DNA of 64,000 nt from contig NZ_CCSE01000001.1 in the NCBI RefSeq assembly GCF_000756715.1, positions 2,076,001 to 2,140,000 of the forward strand, in the 5' to 3' direction. The notes under the pieces were generated by a model. The model saw nothing but the letters and a program-made list of their open reading frames with translations. It did no database searches and was not told the origin of the DNA. Numbering within the stretch: position 1 is the first letter of the stretch; every line of letters starts with the position of its first letter. A program made the position numbers and the translations under genes. Shown here in pieces: positions 7,939 through 17,454 of this stretch. Source of the DNA: Jeotgalicoccus saudimassiliensis. GTDB taxonomy: Bacteria > Bacillota > Bacilli > Staphylococcales > Salinicoccaceae.

Positions 7939-9285
7939 ATGAAGAAAGTTTTGATTGCGAACCGCGGAGAAATTGCCGTAAGAATTATCCGGACGCTGAA
8001 GGAAATGAATATTGCGAGTGTTGCCGTATACTCGAGCGGTGATAAGGACAGCCTGCATGTTGCCCTGGCTGACGAAGCATATTGTATCGGCGGACCGAAA
8101 AGCAGCGACAGCTACTTAAATATCGACAACATTCTGCAGGCGGCACTGATGAGTAAAGCGGATGCGGTTCATCCCGGCTACGGTTTCTTATCTGAAACAC
8201 CTGAATTTGCCGAACGGACTGAAGCACTCGGTTTGATTTTCATCGGGCCGTCAGCTGAAACGATGGCGAAAATGGGAAATAAATCGATGGCCCGTCAGAC
8301 GATGGAAAAAGCGGGTGTACCTGTCATTCCGGGCAGTGATGGTATTGTCGAATCAAAAGATGAAGTGAAAAAGCTCGCTGCAGAGATCAGCTACCCGATA
8401 GTGATTAAAGCTGTTTCTGGCGGCGGGGGTAAAGGAATGCGCTTTGCCCACAGCGATGAAGATGTAAATAAGCTGTACGATGAAGCGAAAAAAGAAGCGA
8501 AGACTTCTTTCAACGACGACCGGCTGTATATAGAGAAGTACATTCCAAAAGCACGACATATTGAAATACAGGTGATTGGTGATGGTAAAGGCGGAGCGGT
8601 TCATTTATTTGAACGCGACTGCACGATTCAGAGAAATAACCAGAAGCTGCTGGAAGAAGCACCGGCTGTTATTTTAAGTGACAAAGAGCGCAGCGACATT
8701 ACAGAAACGACACGACAGGCTGTTGCGAAACTGAATTACCGCGGAGCCGGCACGATTGAATACTTATATGTCTCAGCAGAAAAACGTTTTTACTTTATCG
8801 AAATGAACACCCGTGTGCAGGTGGAACATACGGTTTCGGAAGAAGTAACAGGGATGGATATTATCAAAGCACAGATAAACGTGGCATTTAACAGTGAAAT
8901 CGGATTTACACAAAACGAAGTAAAACTTACAGGTCATGCGATTGAAGCGAGACTGAATGCGGAAGATCCGGAAAACCGCTTTATGCCGTCACCGGGTAAA
9001 ATTGAAAAGCTGCATTTCGGTCAGGGCAGAAATGTCCGCATAGATACTCATATTTACAACGGTTATTCGATTCCGCCGTACTATGATTCAATGATAGCGA
9101 AAGTAATCGTAAAAGCTGAAAATCGTGAAGATGCACTGTATAAACTGAAGCTCGTTCTTGGTGAAACAGTCATTGAACCGATAAAAACCAATTTGGATTT
9201 CCAGTATTATCTGCTCGGTCATCCGAAAGTTTCAGAGAATGATTACGATATTAAGTTTATCCATACCGAGAATATTATTGAGTAA
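7939..9285 (+). CDS. accC: biotin carboxylase (AccC-like)
   Basis: ATP-dependent carboxylation of biotin on the carrier protein. 448 residues, normal length. The N-terminal domain begins KKVLIANRGEIAVRIIRT, the ATP-grasp glycine loop is KAVSGGGGKGMR near residue 157, and the catalytic block EMNTRVQVEHTVSEEVTG is near residue 290, followed by the C-terminal domain MPSPGKI. All expected residues appear intact. Neighbours on both sides are 5-oxoprolinase genes, so the carboxyl acceptor may be 5-oxoproline or a related amide through PxpB and PxpC; this is inference. Confidence 0.92.
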   Translation: MKKVLIANRGEIAVRIIRTLKEMNIASVAVYSSGDKDSLHVALADEAYCIGGPKSSDSYLNIDNILQAALMSKADAVHPGYGFLSETPEFAERTEALGLIFIGPSAETMAKMGNKSMARQTMEKAGVPVIPGSDGIVESKDEVKKLAAEISYPIVIKAVSGGGGKGMRFAHSDEDVNKLYDEAKKEAKTSFNDDRLYIEKYIPKARHIEIQVIGDGKGGAVHLFERDCTIQRNNQKLLEEAPAVILSDKERSDITETTRQAVAKLNYRGAGTIEYLYVSAEKRFYFIEMNTRVQVEHTVSEEVTGMDIIKAQINVAFNSEIGFTQNEVKLTGHAIEARLNAEDPENRFMPSPGKIEKLHFGQGRNVRIDTHIYNGYSIPPYYDSMIAKVIVKAENREDALYKLKLVLGETVIEPIKTNLDFQYYLLGHPKVSENDYDIKFIHTENIIE

Positions 9286-9297
9286 AGGATGATTTCT

Positions 9298-10062
9298 TTG
9301 AGTAAATTAACAATCGATTTAAATGCAGATCTGGGAGAGAGTTTCGGAAATTATAAAGTCGGCAGTGATGCGGAAATTATTCCACTCATTTCATCTGCAA
9401 ATGTCGCGTGCGGATTTCATGCCGGTGATCCCGCAGTGATGATTGAAACCGTAAAACGCATTAAGGCTTCAGGAACGACAGGTCTTGGTGCACATCCCGG
9501 TTTTCCGGATTTAATGGGATTCGGACGCCGTTATATGGAATTATCAGATGATGAAGTGTACAGCATTATGCTGTATCAGCTGTCTGCACTGGACGGCATT
9601 GCGCGTACGAACGGATTGAAACTCAATCATGTGAAGCCGCACGGTGCACTGTACAATGCAACATTTAAAAACGAAAATCTGGCACGTGTTATTGCGAAGT
9701 CTGTTAAAGACTTTAATCCTGAACTTAAGCTGATGGGGCTTGCGAACAATAACCTTGTTAAAGCAGGAAAAGAAATCGGCCTCGCAGTGGTCAATGAAGT
9801 ATTCGCTGACAGGGGATACGAAGATGACGGTACACTTGTGTCCCGAAGTAAAGAAGGTGCGATGATTACTGACAGTACACTGGCAACAGAACGAGTAGTA
9901 CGTATGATCACAGAGGGTAAAGTGGAAAGTATTAACGGAAATGATGTAGATATTCAGGCTGACAGTATATGCGTTCACGGCGATGGTGAAAAGGCATTGG
10001 AGTTTGTAAGGGAAATCAGAAACCAGCTGGAAGCGAAAGGGATTTCTATCGAAACGTTATAA
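9298..10062 (+). CDS. pxpA: 5-oxoprolinase subunit A (LamB/YcsF family)
   Basis: Third subunit of 5-oxoprolinase. Opens with the family signature IDLNADLGESFGNYKVG and continues NVACGFHAGDP, GLGAHPGFPDLMGFGRR and HVKPHGALYN, the conserved Asp, His and Arg blocks of LamB/YcsF proteins. A TTG start at 9298 is preferred because AAAGGATG sits seven to nine bases upstream; the ATG at 9289 lies inside that site. The gap to accC is 12 bases and to the transporter gene 15 bases. Length of 254 residues is normal. Confidence 0.9.
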   Translation: MSKLTIDLNADLGESFGNYKVGSDAEIIPLISSANVACGFHAGDPAVMIETVKRIKASGTTGLGAHPGFPDLMGFGRRYMELSDDEVYSIMLYQLSALDGIARTNGLKLNHVKPHGALYNATFKNENLARVIAKSVKDFNPELKLMGLANNNLVKAGKEIGLAVVNEVFADRGYEDDGTLVSRSKEGAMITDSTLATERVVRMITEGKVESINGNDVDIQADSICVHGDGEKALEFVREIRNQLEAKGISIETL

Positions 10063-10077
10063 TTAAGGGGTGCAATT

Positions 10078-11289
10078 ATGGATAATAAACCGAGAATGAC
10101 AGCCGCACAGCGCAGACTGCTGTTCGGTGCAGTGTTCCTGATGGCGACATCGTCTATCGGGCCTGCATTCTTAACACAGACAACAGTTTTTACACAGCAG
10201 TTTATGGCGAGCTTTGCCTTTGCAATTGTAGCATCCATAGTCATTGATATTGGTGCGCAGCTGAACATCTGGCGCGTCCTGTCAGTGAGCGGGAAACGCG
10301 GTCAGGATGTAGCAAACGAAGTATTTCCGGGACTCGGCTCATTCGTAGCTGTCCTGATTATTATCGGGGGCTTCGCATTTAATATAGGTAACGTGGCCGG
10401 TGCGGGCCTCGGTTTCAATGCGATTTTCGGCTGGGATGTACGCATAGGAGCCGCAATTACGGGTGTTATCGCAATTATTATATTTTTAATTAAAAATGGC
10501 CGCGCAGTTATGGATATTGTCACACAGGTACTCGGTGTGCTGATGATTGGTATCGTTACATATGTAATGATTATTTCAGAGCCTCCGGTCGGTGAAGCAG
10601 CGAAACGTGCTGTTCTTCCGGAAGAGCCGCTGACGATGCTTCTGCCGATTATTACTTTGGTCGGCGGTACGGTTGGAGGATATATTACGTTCGCCGGTGC
10701 CCACCGACTGATTGAAGCGGGTATGACAGGTGAGAAGAACCTCCGTTTTGTAAGTCACTCAGCCAACTGGGGTATTTTAACTACCGGTGTCATGAGGGTG
10801 CTGCTGTTTATGGCAGTACTTGGTGTTCTGACACAGGGCGCCGTTTTATCAGAAGAAAATCCGCCGGCTTCAGTATTTGAATTCGCACTCGGCGATATCG
10901 GAATGAAAATTTTCGGTGTAGTGCTTCTTGCTGCCGCGTTATCTTCAGTAATCGGTGCAGCATTTACAAGTGCGAGCTTTATGCGTTCATTTAACAAAGT
11001 ATTTGACCGCTATAACAATATTGTTATCGTTGTATTTATCGCAACATCGACATTAATCTTCTTATTCGTCGGGCGTCCGGTAACACTGTTAATACTGGCA
11101 GGTTCGTTCAACGGACTGATTCTGCCGATCACACTTGGTGCGATACTTCTCGCATCACGCAAAAAGAGCATCGTTGGAAATTACCACCATCCGACATGGA
11201 TGATTGTATTTGGTGTTATTGCTGTAATCGTTACGTTAATCGCAGGATTTATGTCGCTTCAGGGTCTTGCAGACTTATGGAATGGATAG
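10078..11289 (+). CDS. ycsG: NRAMP-related membrane transporter (YcsG-like)
   Basis: 403 residues with about eleven membrane segments. It belongs with YcsG, the NRAMP-superfamily protein of the B. subtilis ycsF-ycsG-ycsI-kip cluster. In metal-carrying NRAMP proteins the first segment has a DPGN motif; the matching part here reads SSIGPAFLTQTTVF and lacks it. A metal is therefore an unlikely substrate. The operon suggests uptake of 5-oxoproline or a precursor, or counter-ion movement; neither is shown by sequence. RBS AGGGG precedes the ATG. Confidence 0.8.
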   Translation: MDNKPRMTAAQRRLLFGAVFLMATSSIGPAFLTQTTVFTQQFMASFAFAIVASIVIDIGAQLNIWRVLSVSGKRGQDVANEVFPGLGSFVAVLIIIGGFAFNIGNVAGAGLGFNAIFGWDVRIGAAITGVIAIIIFLIKNGRAVMDIVTQVLGVLMIGIVTYVMIISEPPVGEAAKRAVLPEEPLTMLLPIITLVGGTVGGYITFAGAHRLIEAGMTGEKNLRFVSHSANWGILTTGVMRVLLFMAVLGVLTQGAVLSEENPPASVFEFALGDIGMKIFGVVLLAAALSSVIGAAFTSASFMRSFNKVFDRYNNIVIVVFIATSTLIFLFVGRPVTLLILAGSFNGLILPITLGAILLASRKKSIVGNYHHPTWMIVFGVIAVIVTLIAGFMSLQGLADLWNG

Positions 11290-11297
11290 GTGATTAA

Positions 11298-12065
11298 ATG
11301 AACACTGAAAGCATCAGAATGGCAATCAGAAACGGTGAGCATTCAGGACCGACTTCAGGTATTTCCGGGGATAAAGTACAGGCAAACCTGGCAATACTGC
11401 CAAAAGAATATGCATTTGATTTCCTGTTATTTGCGATGCGCAATAATAAGCCAGTACCGATTATTGAAGTGCTGGAAGCAGGGGGATTTGTCAGCAGGTA
11501 TGCAAAAAACTCGGACATCCGTACGGATGTCCCGCTTTACAATATTTATAAAGACGGTGAACTTTTGGAAACGGTCAGTGACATTACAAATTACTGGCGC
11601 GACGACTTTGTAACATTTTTAATCGGCTGCAGTTTTACGTTTGAACAGGCAATACTTGATGCCGGCATTAATATTAAACATATTGACGAAGGCCGCAATG
11701 TCGCAATGTACAAAACGAATATTAAAACTGAACCGGCCGGCATCTTTTCAGGTGACACGGTTGTATCGATGCGTCCTTTTAAAAAGGAACTTGTCGATAA
11801 GGTTACAGAAATTACAAATGAGTTTCCGAACATGCACGGCGGACCTGTGCATGCAGGTGATCCGGCTGCAATCGGCATAGAAGACATCGATGCTCCGGAC
11901 TACGGCGATGCAATTGAAATTGCACCGGATGAAGTTCCGGTATTTTGGGCATGCGGAGTCACACCTCAAAATGTGGTACTGAATGCGAAACCTGAAATTT
12001 TAATCAGCCATGCGCCGGGACATATGTTTATTACAGATATTAATAATGAGGAATATAAAAACTGA
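11298..12065 (+). CDS. ycsI: DUF1445 / putative hydro-lyase (YcsI-like)
   Basis: 255 residues matching the YcsI family (DUF1445): SGPTSGISGDKVQANLAILP near residue 14, CSFTFEQAIL near residue 110, MRPFKKELVD, HGGPVHAGDP and a C-terminal AKPEILISHAPGHMFITD. The family contains the mammalian mitochondrial D-glutamate cyclase, which forms 5-oxo-D-proline from D-glutamate. A role in D-glutamate or 5-oxo-D-proline metabolism is thus a fair inference given PxpABC in the same operon. Last gene of the operon, with a strong terminator directly after. Confidence 0.85.
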   Translation: MNTESIRMAIRNGEHSGPTSGISGDKVQANLAILPKEYAFDFLLFAMRNNKPVPIIEVLEAGGFVSRYAKNSDIRTDVPLYNIYKDGELLETVSDITNYWRDDFVTFLIGCSFTFEQAILDAGINIKHIDEGRNVAMYKTNIKTEPAGIFSGDTVVSMRPFKKELVDKVTEITNEFPNMHGGPVHAGDPAAIGIEDIDAPDYGDAIEIAPDEVPVFWACGVTPQNVVLNAKPEILISHAPGHMFITDINNEEYKN

Positions 12066-12066
12066 G

Positions 12067-12091
12067 AAACCGGGCTTTTGCCCGGTTTTTT
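12067..12091 (+). terminator. rho-independent terminator of the 5-oxoproline operon
   Basis: Eight-base stem AACCGGGC / GCCCGGTT with a TTTT loop, then a T-run. Ends the operon two bases after the ycsI stop codon. Confidence 0.9.
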
Positions 12092-12148
12092 GTGCTTTTT
12101 AGAGTAAATATGCCTTAAAAACGTACAATAAAGTAAATAATTTAAGTA

Positions 12149-12176
12149 TTGACATTTAATATACGTACATTATAAT
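12149..12176 (+). promoter_or_regulatory. promoter of the purine operon
   Basis: TTGACA at 12149-12154 and TATAAT at 12171-12176 with a 16-base spacer: a near-ideal sigma-A promoter. The untranslated leader to purE is only about 35-40 bases, too short for a purine riboswitch. Confidence 0.75.
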
Positions 12177-12199
12177 TAATATCGTAAGTAATGTTCGTT
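12161..12199. promoter_or_regulatory. possible PurR box pair at the purE promoter
   Basis: TAATGTTCGTT at 12189-12199 reads AACGAACATTA on the minus strand and fits the core CGAACATT of the Firmicute PurR box. A weaker facing copy, ACGTACATTA, lies at 12163-12172 over the -10 box, with one mismatch in the core. The arrangement as two inverted boxes resembles known PurR operators but the second box is imperfect. Confidence 0.4.
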
Positions 12200-12219
12200 A
12201 AAATAGGAGTGCATATAAC

Positions 12220-12702
12220 ATGACAGTAGGTATTATTATGGGCAGTTCTTCGGACTGGAGTACTATGAAACACAGTGCTGAGATGCTGGATTATTTCGGA
12301 ATCAGCTATGAAACAAAAGTGGTCAGCGCGCATCGTACACCGGAGATGATGGTGGAATACGCTAAAAGTGCAACGTCGAAAGGCATTAATATTATTATTG
12401 CCGGTGCCGGGGGAGCAGCACACCTTCCGGGAATGGTTGCTTCATTGACACACGCACCAGTAATCGGGGTACCGATTGAATCCAAATCTTTAAAAGGGAT
12501 GGACTCACTGCTGTCGATAGTTCAGATGCCGGGTGGAATTCCGGTGGCGACACAGGCTGTCGGGGTACCGGGAGCCAAAAATGCAGGACTGCTTGCAGCG
12601 AGAATGCTGGCTATATCCGATACAGACGTTTTTGAAAAGCTCGGAGAATATACAGAAAGTCTCGAAAAGAAAGTTGAGGATATGCAAAATGACCTTAAGT
12701 AA
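12220..12702 (+). CDS. purE: N5-carboxyaminoimidazole ribonucleotide mutase
   Basis: Converts N5-CAIR to CAIR in de novo purine synthesis. 160 residues, the usual length of class I PurE. Residues GSSSDWSTM (8-16) and SAHRTPEMM (about 40-48) form the nucleotide and active site; the His of SAHR is the catalytic one. AGGAG precedes the ATG. Its end overlaps the start of purK by 14 bases, and the pair act in sequence. First gene of the operon. Confidence 0.95.
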   Translation: MTVGIIMGSSSDWSTMKHSAEMLDYFGISYETKVVSAHRTPEMMVEYAKSATSKGINIIIAGAGGAAHLPGMVASLTHAPVIGVPIESKSLKGMDSLLSIVQMPGGIPVATQAVGVPGAKNAGLLAARMLAISDTDVFEKLGEYTESLEKKVEDMQNDLK

Positions 12703-13816
12703 ACGATTATATCCGCCGGCTGTTATTGGTATTATCGGCGGCGGACAGCTTGGTAAAATGCTTGCACAGAGTGCTCAGCGAATGGGATACAAAGTTGCGG
12801 TGCTGGATCCGTCAGAGGACGCGCCTGCACGCTCTGTCTGCCACACTTTTATACATGCCGACTTCAGCGATGAAGATGCACTGATCAGACTGAGTGATAT
12901 GTCGGATGTGGTCACTTACGAATTTGAAAATATCGATGCTCATATTTTAAGGAATCTTGTTTCTGATTATTACGTGCCGCAGGGTGCTGAAACAGTTTTA
13001 ACACTGCAAAACCGCACGGCTGAAAAAAATGCAGTTAAAGCATCAGGTGCCAGGGTGGTACCGTTTGAAAATATTTCATCGACAGACGATATAAAAGCTT
13101 TTGCAGATAAACATTCGTATCCGTTAATTGTGAAGACGACTACCGGAGGATACGACGGGAAAGGCCAGTATTATCTCGAGACTGCAGAAGATTTAGCTGA
13201 TGAAAACATTCCTTTTTCAGATACGGAGTTTATCGTTGAGAAATATATCGGACTGGACAGAGAAGTCTCATTGACCGCAGCGCGCAGCGCGGGCGGGGAA
13301 ATAGTATATTTCCCGCTGCAGGAAAACCTTCACCGGGATCAGGTTTTATACCGCACGATTGCACCGGCGAGAGTGGATTATTTTGAAGAGGCAAAAGCAG
13401 AAGCAGAGAAGATTATGAATGCGATGCTGTTCGTCGGCGTGTTTACAATCGAATTCTTCATCGATAAAAATGGAGAACTCTACGTTAATGAAATCGCTCC
13501 AAGACCGCATAACTCAGCGCATTACACTATTGAAGCATGTAATATCAGCCAGTTTGATGCACATATTTTAAGCGTAACGAACCAGCCGCTGCCGGAAGTT
13601 TATCAGCACAAAGATGCAATTATGATGAACCTGCTCGGCGAAGATCTGGACCGTCTGGACCTTGAATTGTTTGATTATTCGGAATGGAACGTTCATTTAT
13701 ACGGAAAATCAGACCGCAAACCGGCGAGAAAGATGGGGCATGTCACAATACTGACTGATGATATTGACGCGGAAATTGTAAAACTTAAAAAGAATTTTGA
13801 AAAAGAAACACAGTAA
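12689..13816 (+). CDS. purK: N5-carboxyaminoimidazole ribonucleotide synthase
   Basis: ATP-grasp enzyme making N5-CAIR from AIR, bicarbonate and ATP. 375 residues. [20 protein letters not shown] forms the N-terminal nucleotide fold (from about residue 14), [10 protein letters not shown] is the ATP-grasp loop, and the C-terminal [18 protein letters not shown] is strongly conserved. The start at ATG 12689 lies inside the end of purE. After its stop the operon has a 70-base gap and then purL; purC, purS and purQ, which usually follow purK in this family, are absent. Confidence 0.95.
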   Translation: MTLSKRLYPPAVIGIIGGGQLGKMLAQSAQRMGYKVAVLDPSEDAPARSVCHTFIHADFSDEDALIRLSDMSDVVTYEFENIDAHILRNLVSDYYVPQGAETVLTLQNRTAEKNAVKASGARVVPFENISSTDDIKAFADKHSYPLIVKTTTGGYDGKGQYYLETAEDLADENIPFSDTEFIVEKYIGLDREVSLTAARSAGGEIVYFPLQENLHRDQVLYRTIAPARVDYFEEAKAEAEKIMNAMLFVGVFTIEFFIDKNGELYVNEIAPRPHNSAHYTIEACNISQFDAHILSVTNQPLPEVYQHKDAIMMNLLGEDLDRLDLELFDYSEWNVHLYGKSDRKPARKMGHVTILTDDIDAEIVKLKKNFEKETQ

Positions 13817-13886
13817 TTACCGATACTAATTTGACGCACTGTTTGAAACGCATACTAAATTTACAATAATCTGGAGGAAATTTAAG
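13817..13886 (+). other. 70-base gap where purC-purS-purQ are expected
   Basis: No ORF fits here. It holds TTGACG at about 13831, a weak TACTAA ten-box-like element after it, and the purL ribosome binding site GGAGG. A clean loss or relocation of three genes would leave such a junction. No repeat or insertion-sequence scar is visible. Confidence 0.6.
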
Positions 13887-16055
13887 ATGAAATTCAATGA
13901 ACCGACAAATCAGGAAATCAGAGAACAAAAGCTGTACGCGGAAATGGGTTTAACAGATTCAGAGTTCGATAAAATTAACGAAATTTTAGGCAGAGAGCCT
14001 AACTATACTGAGACTGGTATTTTTTCTGCAATGTGGAGTGAACATTGTTCCTACAAGCACTCAAAACCGTTCCTGAAACAATTCCCGACTGAAGGAAAAC
14101 ATGTGTTAATGGGACCGGGTGAAGGTGCCGGAGTTGTTGATATCGGCGATAACCAGGGGATTGTATTTAAAGTCGAATCTCATAACCACCCGTCGGCGGT
14201 AGATCCGTACCAGGGTGCTGCAACCGGTATCGGAGGCATTGTCCGCGACATCGTTTCAATCGGTGCACGTCCTATCGGTTTATTAAATTCACTGCGTTTC
14301 GGGGAACTTGATGACAAACAGAATAAATGGCTGCTTCAGGGTGTTGTGGACGGTATGTCTGATTACGGCAACACGATGGAATTACCGGCAATATCGGGCG
14401 AGGTTGAATTCGATGCTTCTTATCATGAAAATCCGCTGGTTAATGCAATGGGTGTTGGTCTGATTACACATGACAAGATTCAAAAAGGAACAGCAAAAGG
14501 TATCGGCAACAAAGTGGTATACGTTGGACTTCCTACTGGCAGAGACGGTATTAACGGTGCAAGCTTTGCTTCAGGTGAGCTCAGCGATGACAACCGTCCG
14601 GAAATTCAAAAAGGGCATCCTGAAGCAGGGAAACTGCTGATGGAAGCTACACTGAAAGCAATCGACATGAAAGAACTTGTCGGAATTCAGGATATGGGTG
14701 CAGCGGGACTAACTTCTTCAAGTGCGGAGATGGCGGACAAAGGTGGTTCTGGAATGAAGCTTTACCTGGACCGAGTGCCTGTGACTCACAGCGACATGTC
14801 ACCGTATGAAATGATGCTGTCTGAAACGCAGGAGCGTATGCTGCTTGTCGTTGAAAACGGCTCTGAAGATAAATTTATGAATATGTTTAAAGAAATGAAA
14901 CTCGATACTGCGGTTATCGGTGAAGTGACTGAAGGTGACCGCCTGAAACTTTACTATGAAGATGAACTCTTTGCAGATCTTCCTGTTGCACCGTTATCCG
15001 ATGATGCACCGGTTTATGTACTGGAAGGTACTGAACCAAAACAGGATGAGGCACGTACAGACTACAGCAATGAAGATCTTGAAACGGTATTTGACAACTT
15101 AATTTCTCATCCGACAATCGGTGATAAGTCGTTTATCTATAATGAATTCAACAGTACAGTGGGCGGCAATACGATTCAGGATTCAGGGTTCGGTGCAGGT
15201 ATTGTTCAAATCGAAGGTACTGACAAAGCAGTCAGCATGGTACTTGACGGCAAGAGCCGCTACGTATTTGCGGATCCGTACAACGGCGGTAAAGAAGTGG
15301 TTGCACAGACATTCAGAAGTGTTATAGCTACAGGTGCAGTGCCGCTCGGCATGACGGACTGCCTGAACTACGGTTCTCCTGAAAAGCCTGAGATTTACAA
15401 CCAGCTGGATAAGTCGACTAAAGGTATGGCAGAAGCGTGTCTGGCGTTATCGACACCTGTCGTTTCAGGTAACGTCAGTCTGTACAACGAACACAGTGCG
15501 GGTGGAATTCTGCCGACTCCAATTATTGGAATGATTGGTTTAATTGATAATATAAATGAGCTTAAGCACGAAGGTGTCAACGAAGGTGATGCGCTGTACC
15601 TCGTTGGTGAATTAACACCGTCATTTGCGGGAAGTCAGCTTGAGAAACAGCTTGAAAACACAATTCGTCAGACAGAACGTTCAATCGACCTTGAACTTGA
15701 ATATAAACGCGGTATGATGCTGCGAGACAAACTCGTTAACGGTGAAATCAATAAGATTGCCCCGCTTGGACGCGGCGGACTGATTGCCAAACTTGCACAG
15801 CTTGCAAGCTTCAACAACATTGGACTGGAAGCAGCTGTCGATGTGCGTAAAGATCTGTTATTTGCTGAAGGAGCTTCTAACTACATCGTTACTGCACCTG
15901 CCGGCCTTGAAATAGAAGGCGCAGTGGAGATTGGTAAACTGACAGGCGATAAATTTATCGTTAAAGCACAGGATTTCGAAATTAACCGTGAATTATCAGA
16001 TGTCAAAAGCGCATGGGAGGGGGCAATCCCGTCATGTATGAACTCAGAGGACTAA
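13887..16055 (+). CDS. purL: phosphoribosylformylglycinamidine synthase, large subunit (PurL, short type)
   Basis: Makes FGAM from FGAR, ATP and ammonia. 722 residues: the short form that needs separate PurS and PurQ partners, unlike the about 1,300-residue single-chain type. SEHCSYKHSKPFL near residue 50, VFKVESHNHPSA near residue 93 and the GIGGIVRDI block are the active-site and ATP motifs; a second repeat of the fold begins near residue 400. The partners PurS and PurQ are not in this operon. GGAGG lies before the ATG. The end overlaps purF by 22 bases. Confidence 0.95.
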   Translation: MKFNEPTNQEIREQKLYAEMGLTDSEFDKINEILGREPNYTETGIFSAMWSEHCSYKHSKPFLKQFPTEGKHVLMGPGEGAGVVDIGDNQGIVFKVESHNHPSAVDPYQGAATGIGGIVRDIVSIGARPIGLLNSLRFGELDDKQNKWLLQGVVDGMSDYGNTMELPAISGEVEFDASYHENPLVNAMGVGLITHDKIQKGTAKGIGNKVVYVGLPTGRDGINGASFASGELSDDNRPEIQKGHPEAGKLLMEATLKAIDMKELVGIQDMGAAGLTSSSAEMADKGGSGMKLYLDRVPVTHSDMSPYEMMLSETQERMLLVVENGSEDKFMNMFKEMKLDTAVIGEVTEGDRLKLYYEDELFADLPVAPLSDDAPVYVLEGTEPKQDEARTDYSNEDLETVFDNLISHPTIGDKSFIYNEFNSTVGGNTIQDSGFGAGIVQIEGTDKAVSMVLDGKSRYVFADPYNGGKEVVAQTFRSVIATGAVPLGMTDCLNYGSPEKPEIYNQLDKSTKGMAEACLALSTPVVSGNVSLYNEHSAGGILPTPIIGMIGLIDNINELKHEGVNEGDALYLVGELTPSFAGSQLEKQLENTIRQTERSIDLELEYKRGMMLRDKLVNGEINKIAPLGRGGLIAKLAQLASFNNIGLEAAVDVRKDLLFAEGASNYIVTAPAGLEIEGAVEIGKLTGDKFIVKAQDFEINRELSDVKSAWEGAIPSCMNSED

Positions 16056-17452
16056 ATGAAGAATGCGGTCTCTTTGGTATTTGGGGACACCCTGAAGCCA
16101 GTGAACTAACGTATATGGCACTGCACAGTCTCCAGCACCGCGGTCAGGAAGGAGCAGGAATCGTCGCTACAGGCGGCGATTACCTGTTCGGTGCACGCGG
16201 CATGGGTCTGCTTACGGAAGCATTGTCACAGTCGCAGCTTGAATCATTAAGACCATTTTCGAAATCTATCGGTCACGTGCGTTATGCAACGAGTGATTCC
16301 AGTGCATTATCTAACGTGCAGCCGTTTTTATTTAAAAGTCATATCGGCGATCTCGGTCTTGCGCATAACGGAAATATCGTGAACGCACTGCAGATCAGAC
16401 GTGCGCTGGAAGATGACGGTGCAATTTTCCAGACGACATCGGACTCGGAAGTATTTGCGCATCTGTTAAGGAGAGCCAAAGGGCCGTCCAGAAAAGCACG
16501 TATTAAAACGACGCTGCAGCAGTTAAAAGGTGCTTTTGCTTTCGTTATTCTGCACGAGGATGCAATGACTGTTGCACTGGACGATCACGGTGTCCGCCCG
16601 TTGATGCTCGGCATGCTGGATGGTGCATACTGCGTTGCAAGTGAAACATGTGCATTTACTGCAATCGGTGCAGAGTACATCCGGGACCTTGAACCGGGGG
16701 AATTAATTACAATCAGTGATGACGGTATTGATTTTGACCGTTATACGGCTTTTGAAAATCCGAGCATGTGCTCGATGGAATATATCTATTTTGCCCGTGC
16801 CGATTCTGAATTCCGCGGCACATCAACGTATACGATCCGTAAAGCGCTCGGTGAAGAACTGGCGAAAGAAATGGATATTAAAGCTGATATCGTTATCGGT
16901 GTACCGGATTCCAGTCTTGCCGCAGCAAAAGGTTTCAGTGATGAATCAGGTATTCCCGGCGAGCAGGGACTGTTGAAAAACCGCTATGTCGGCCGGACAT
17001 TTATCGCTTCGGGACAGGAAGCACGGGAACGTGCAGTCAGAATGAAGCTGTCACCGGTAAGGGATATTGTTGAAGGTAAAAGTATTATCGTTATCGATGA
17101 TTCAATCGTCCGGGGGACGACGAGTAAATTTATTGTTAAAGCATTGAAAGAAGCAGGAGCGAGAGAAGTCCACATGGGTGTGTCATCTCCACCGCTCAAA
17201 AATCCGTGCTATTACGGTATCGATGTGTCGACGCATGCGGAAATTATCGCATCGTCAAAATCCAATGAGGAAGTACGTGAAGAAATCGGTGCCGACTCCC
17301 TGACTTATCTGTCGGTTGAAAGAATGCACCAGGTGTATGAAAGATTTGGCTCGCGCGGACAGTGCGATGCATGTTTCACAGGGAATTATCCGATTGAAAA
17401 TACTGACGGCCTGCTGCCGCAGGAAAAAGATGCGAAAACGAAAGGAGTATAA
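16034..17452 (+). CDS. purF: amidophosphoribosyltransferase
   Basis: First step of purine synthesis: PRPP plus glutamine gives phosphoribosylamine. 472 residues. Ten-residue propeptide before Cys11 ([11 protein letters not shown]), which would become the N-terminal catalytic nucleophile after self-cleavage, as in B. subtilis. The PRPP loop is [15 protein letters not shown] near residue 350. Cys residues at SMCSMEY, NPCYYG and GQCDACF match the set that binds a 4Fe-4S cluster in the Bacillus enzyme. Start ATG 16034 has GGGAGGGGGC upstream, inside the end of purL. Confidence 0.95.
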   Translation: MYELRGLNEECGLFGIWGHPEASELTYMALHSLQHRGQEGAGIVATGGDYLFGARGMGLLTEALSQSQLESLRPFSKSIGHVRYATSDSSALSNVQPFLFKSHIGDLGLAHNGNIVNALQIRRALEDDGAIFQTTSDSEVFAHLLRRAKGPSRKARIKTTLQQLKGAFAFVILHEDAMTVALDDHGVRPLMLGMLDGAYCVASETCAFTAIGAEYIRDLEPGELITISDDGIDFDRYTAFENPSMCSMEYIYFARADSEFRGTSTYTIRKALGEELAKEMDIKADIVIGVPDSSLAAAKGFSDESGIPGEQGLLKNRYVGRTFIASGQEARERAVRMKLSPVRDIVEGKSIIVIDDSIVRGTTSKFIVKALKEAGAREVHMGVSSPPLKNPCYYGIDVSTHAEIIASSKSNEEVREEIGADSLTYLSVERMHQVYERFGSRGQCDACFTGNYPIENTDGLLPQEKDAKTKGV

Positions 17453-17454
17453 CG

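Noticed and set aside
12177-12219. Purine riboswitch before purE
   Set aside because: The leader is only about 40 bases and lacks the conserved three-way junction core. Control by PurR-type boxes is more likely.
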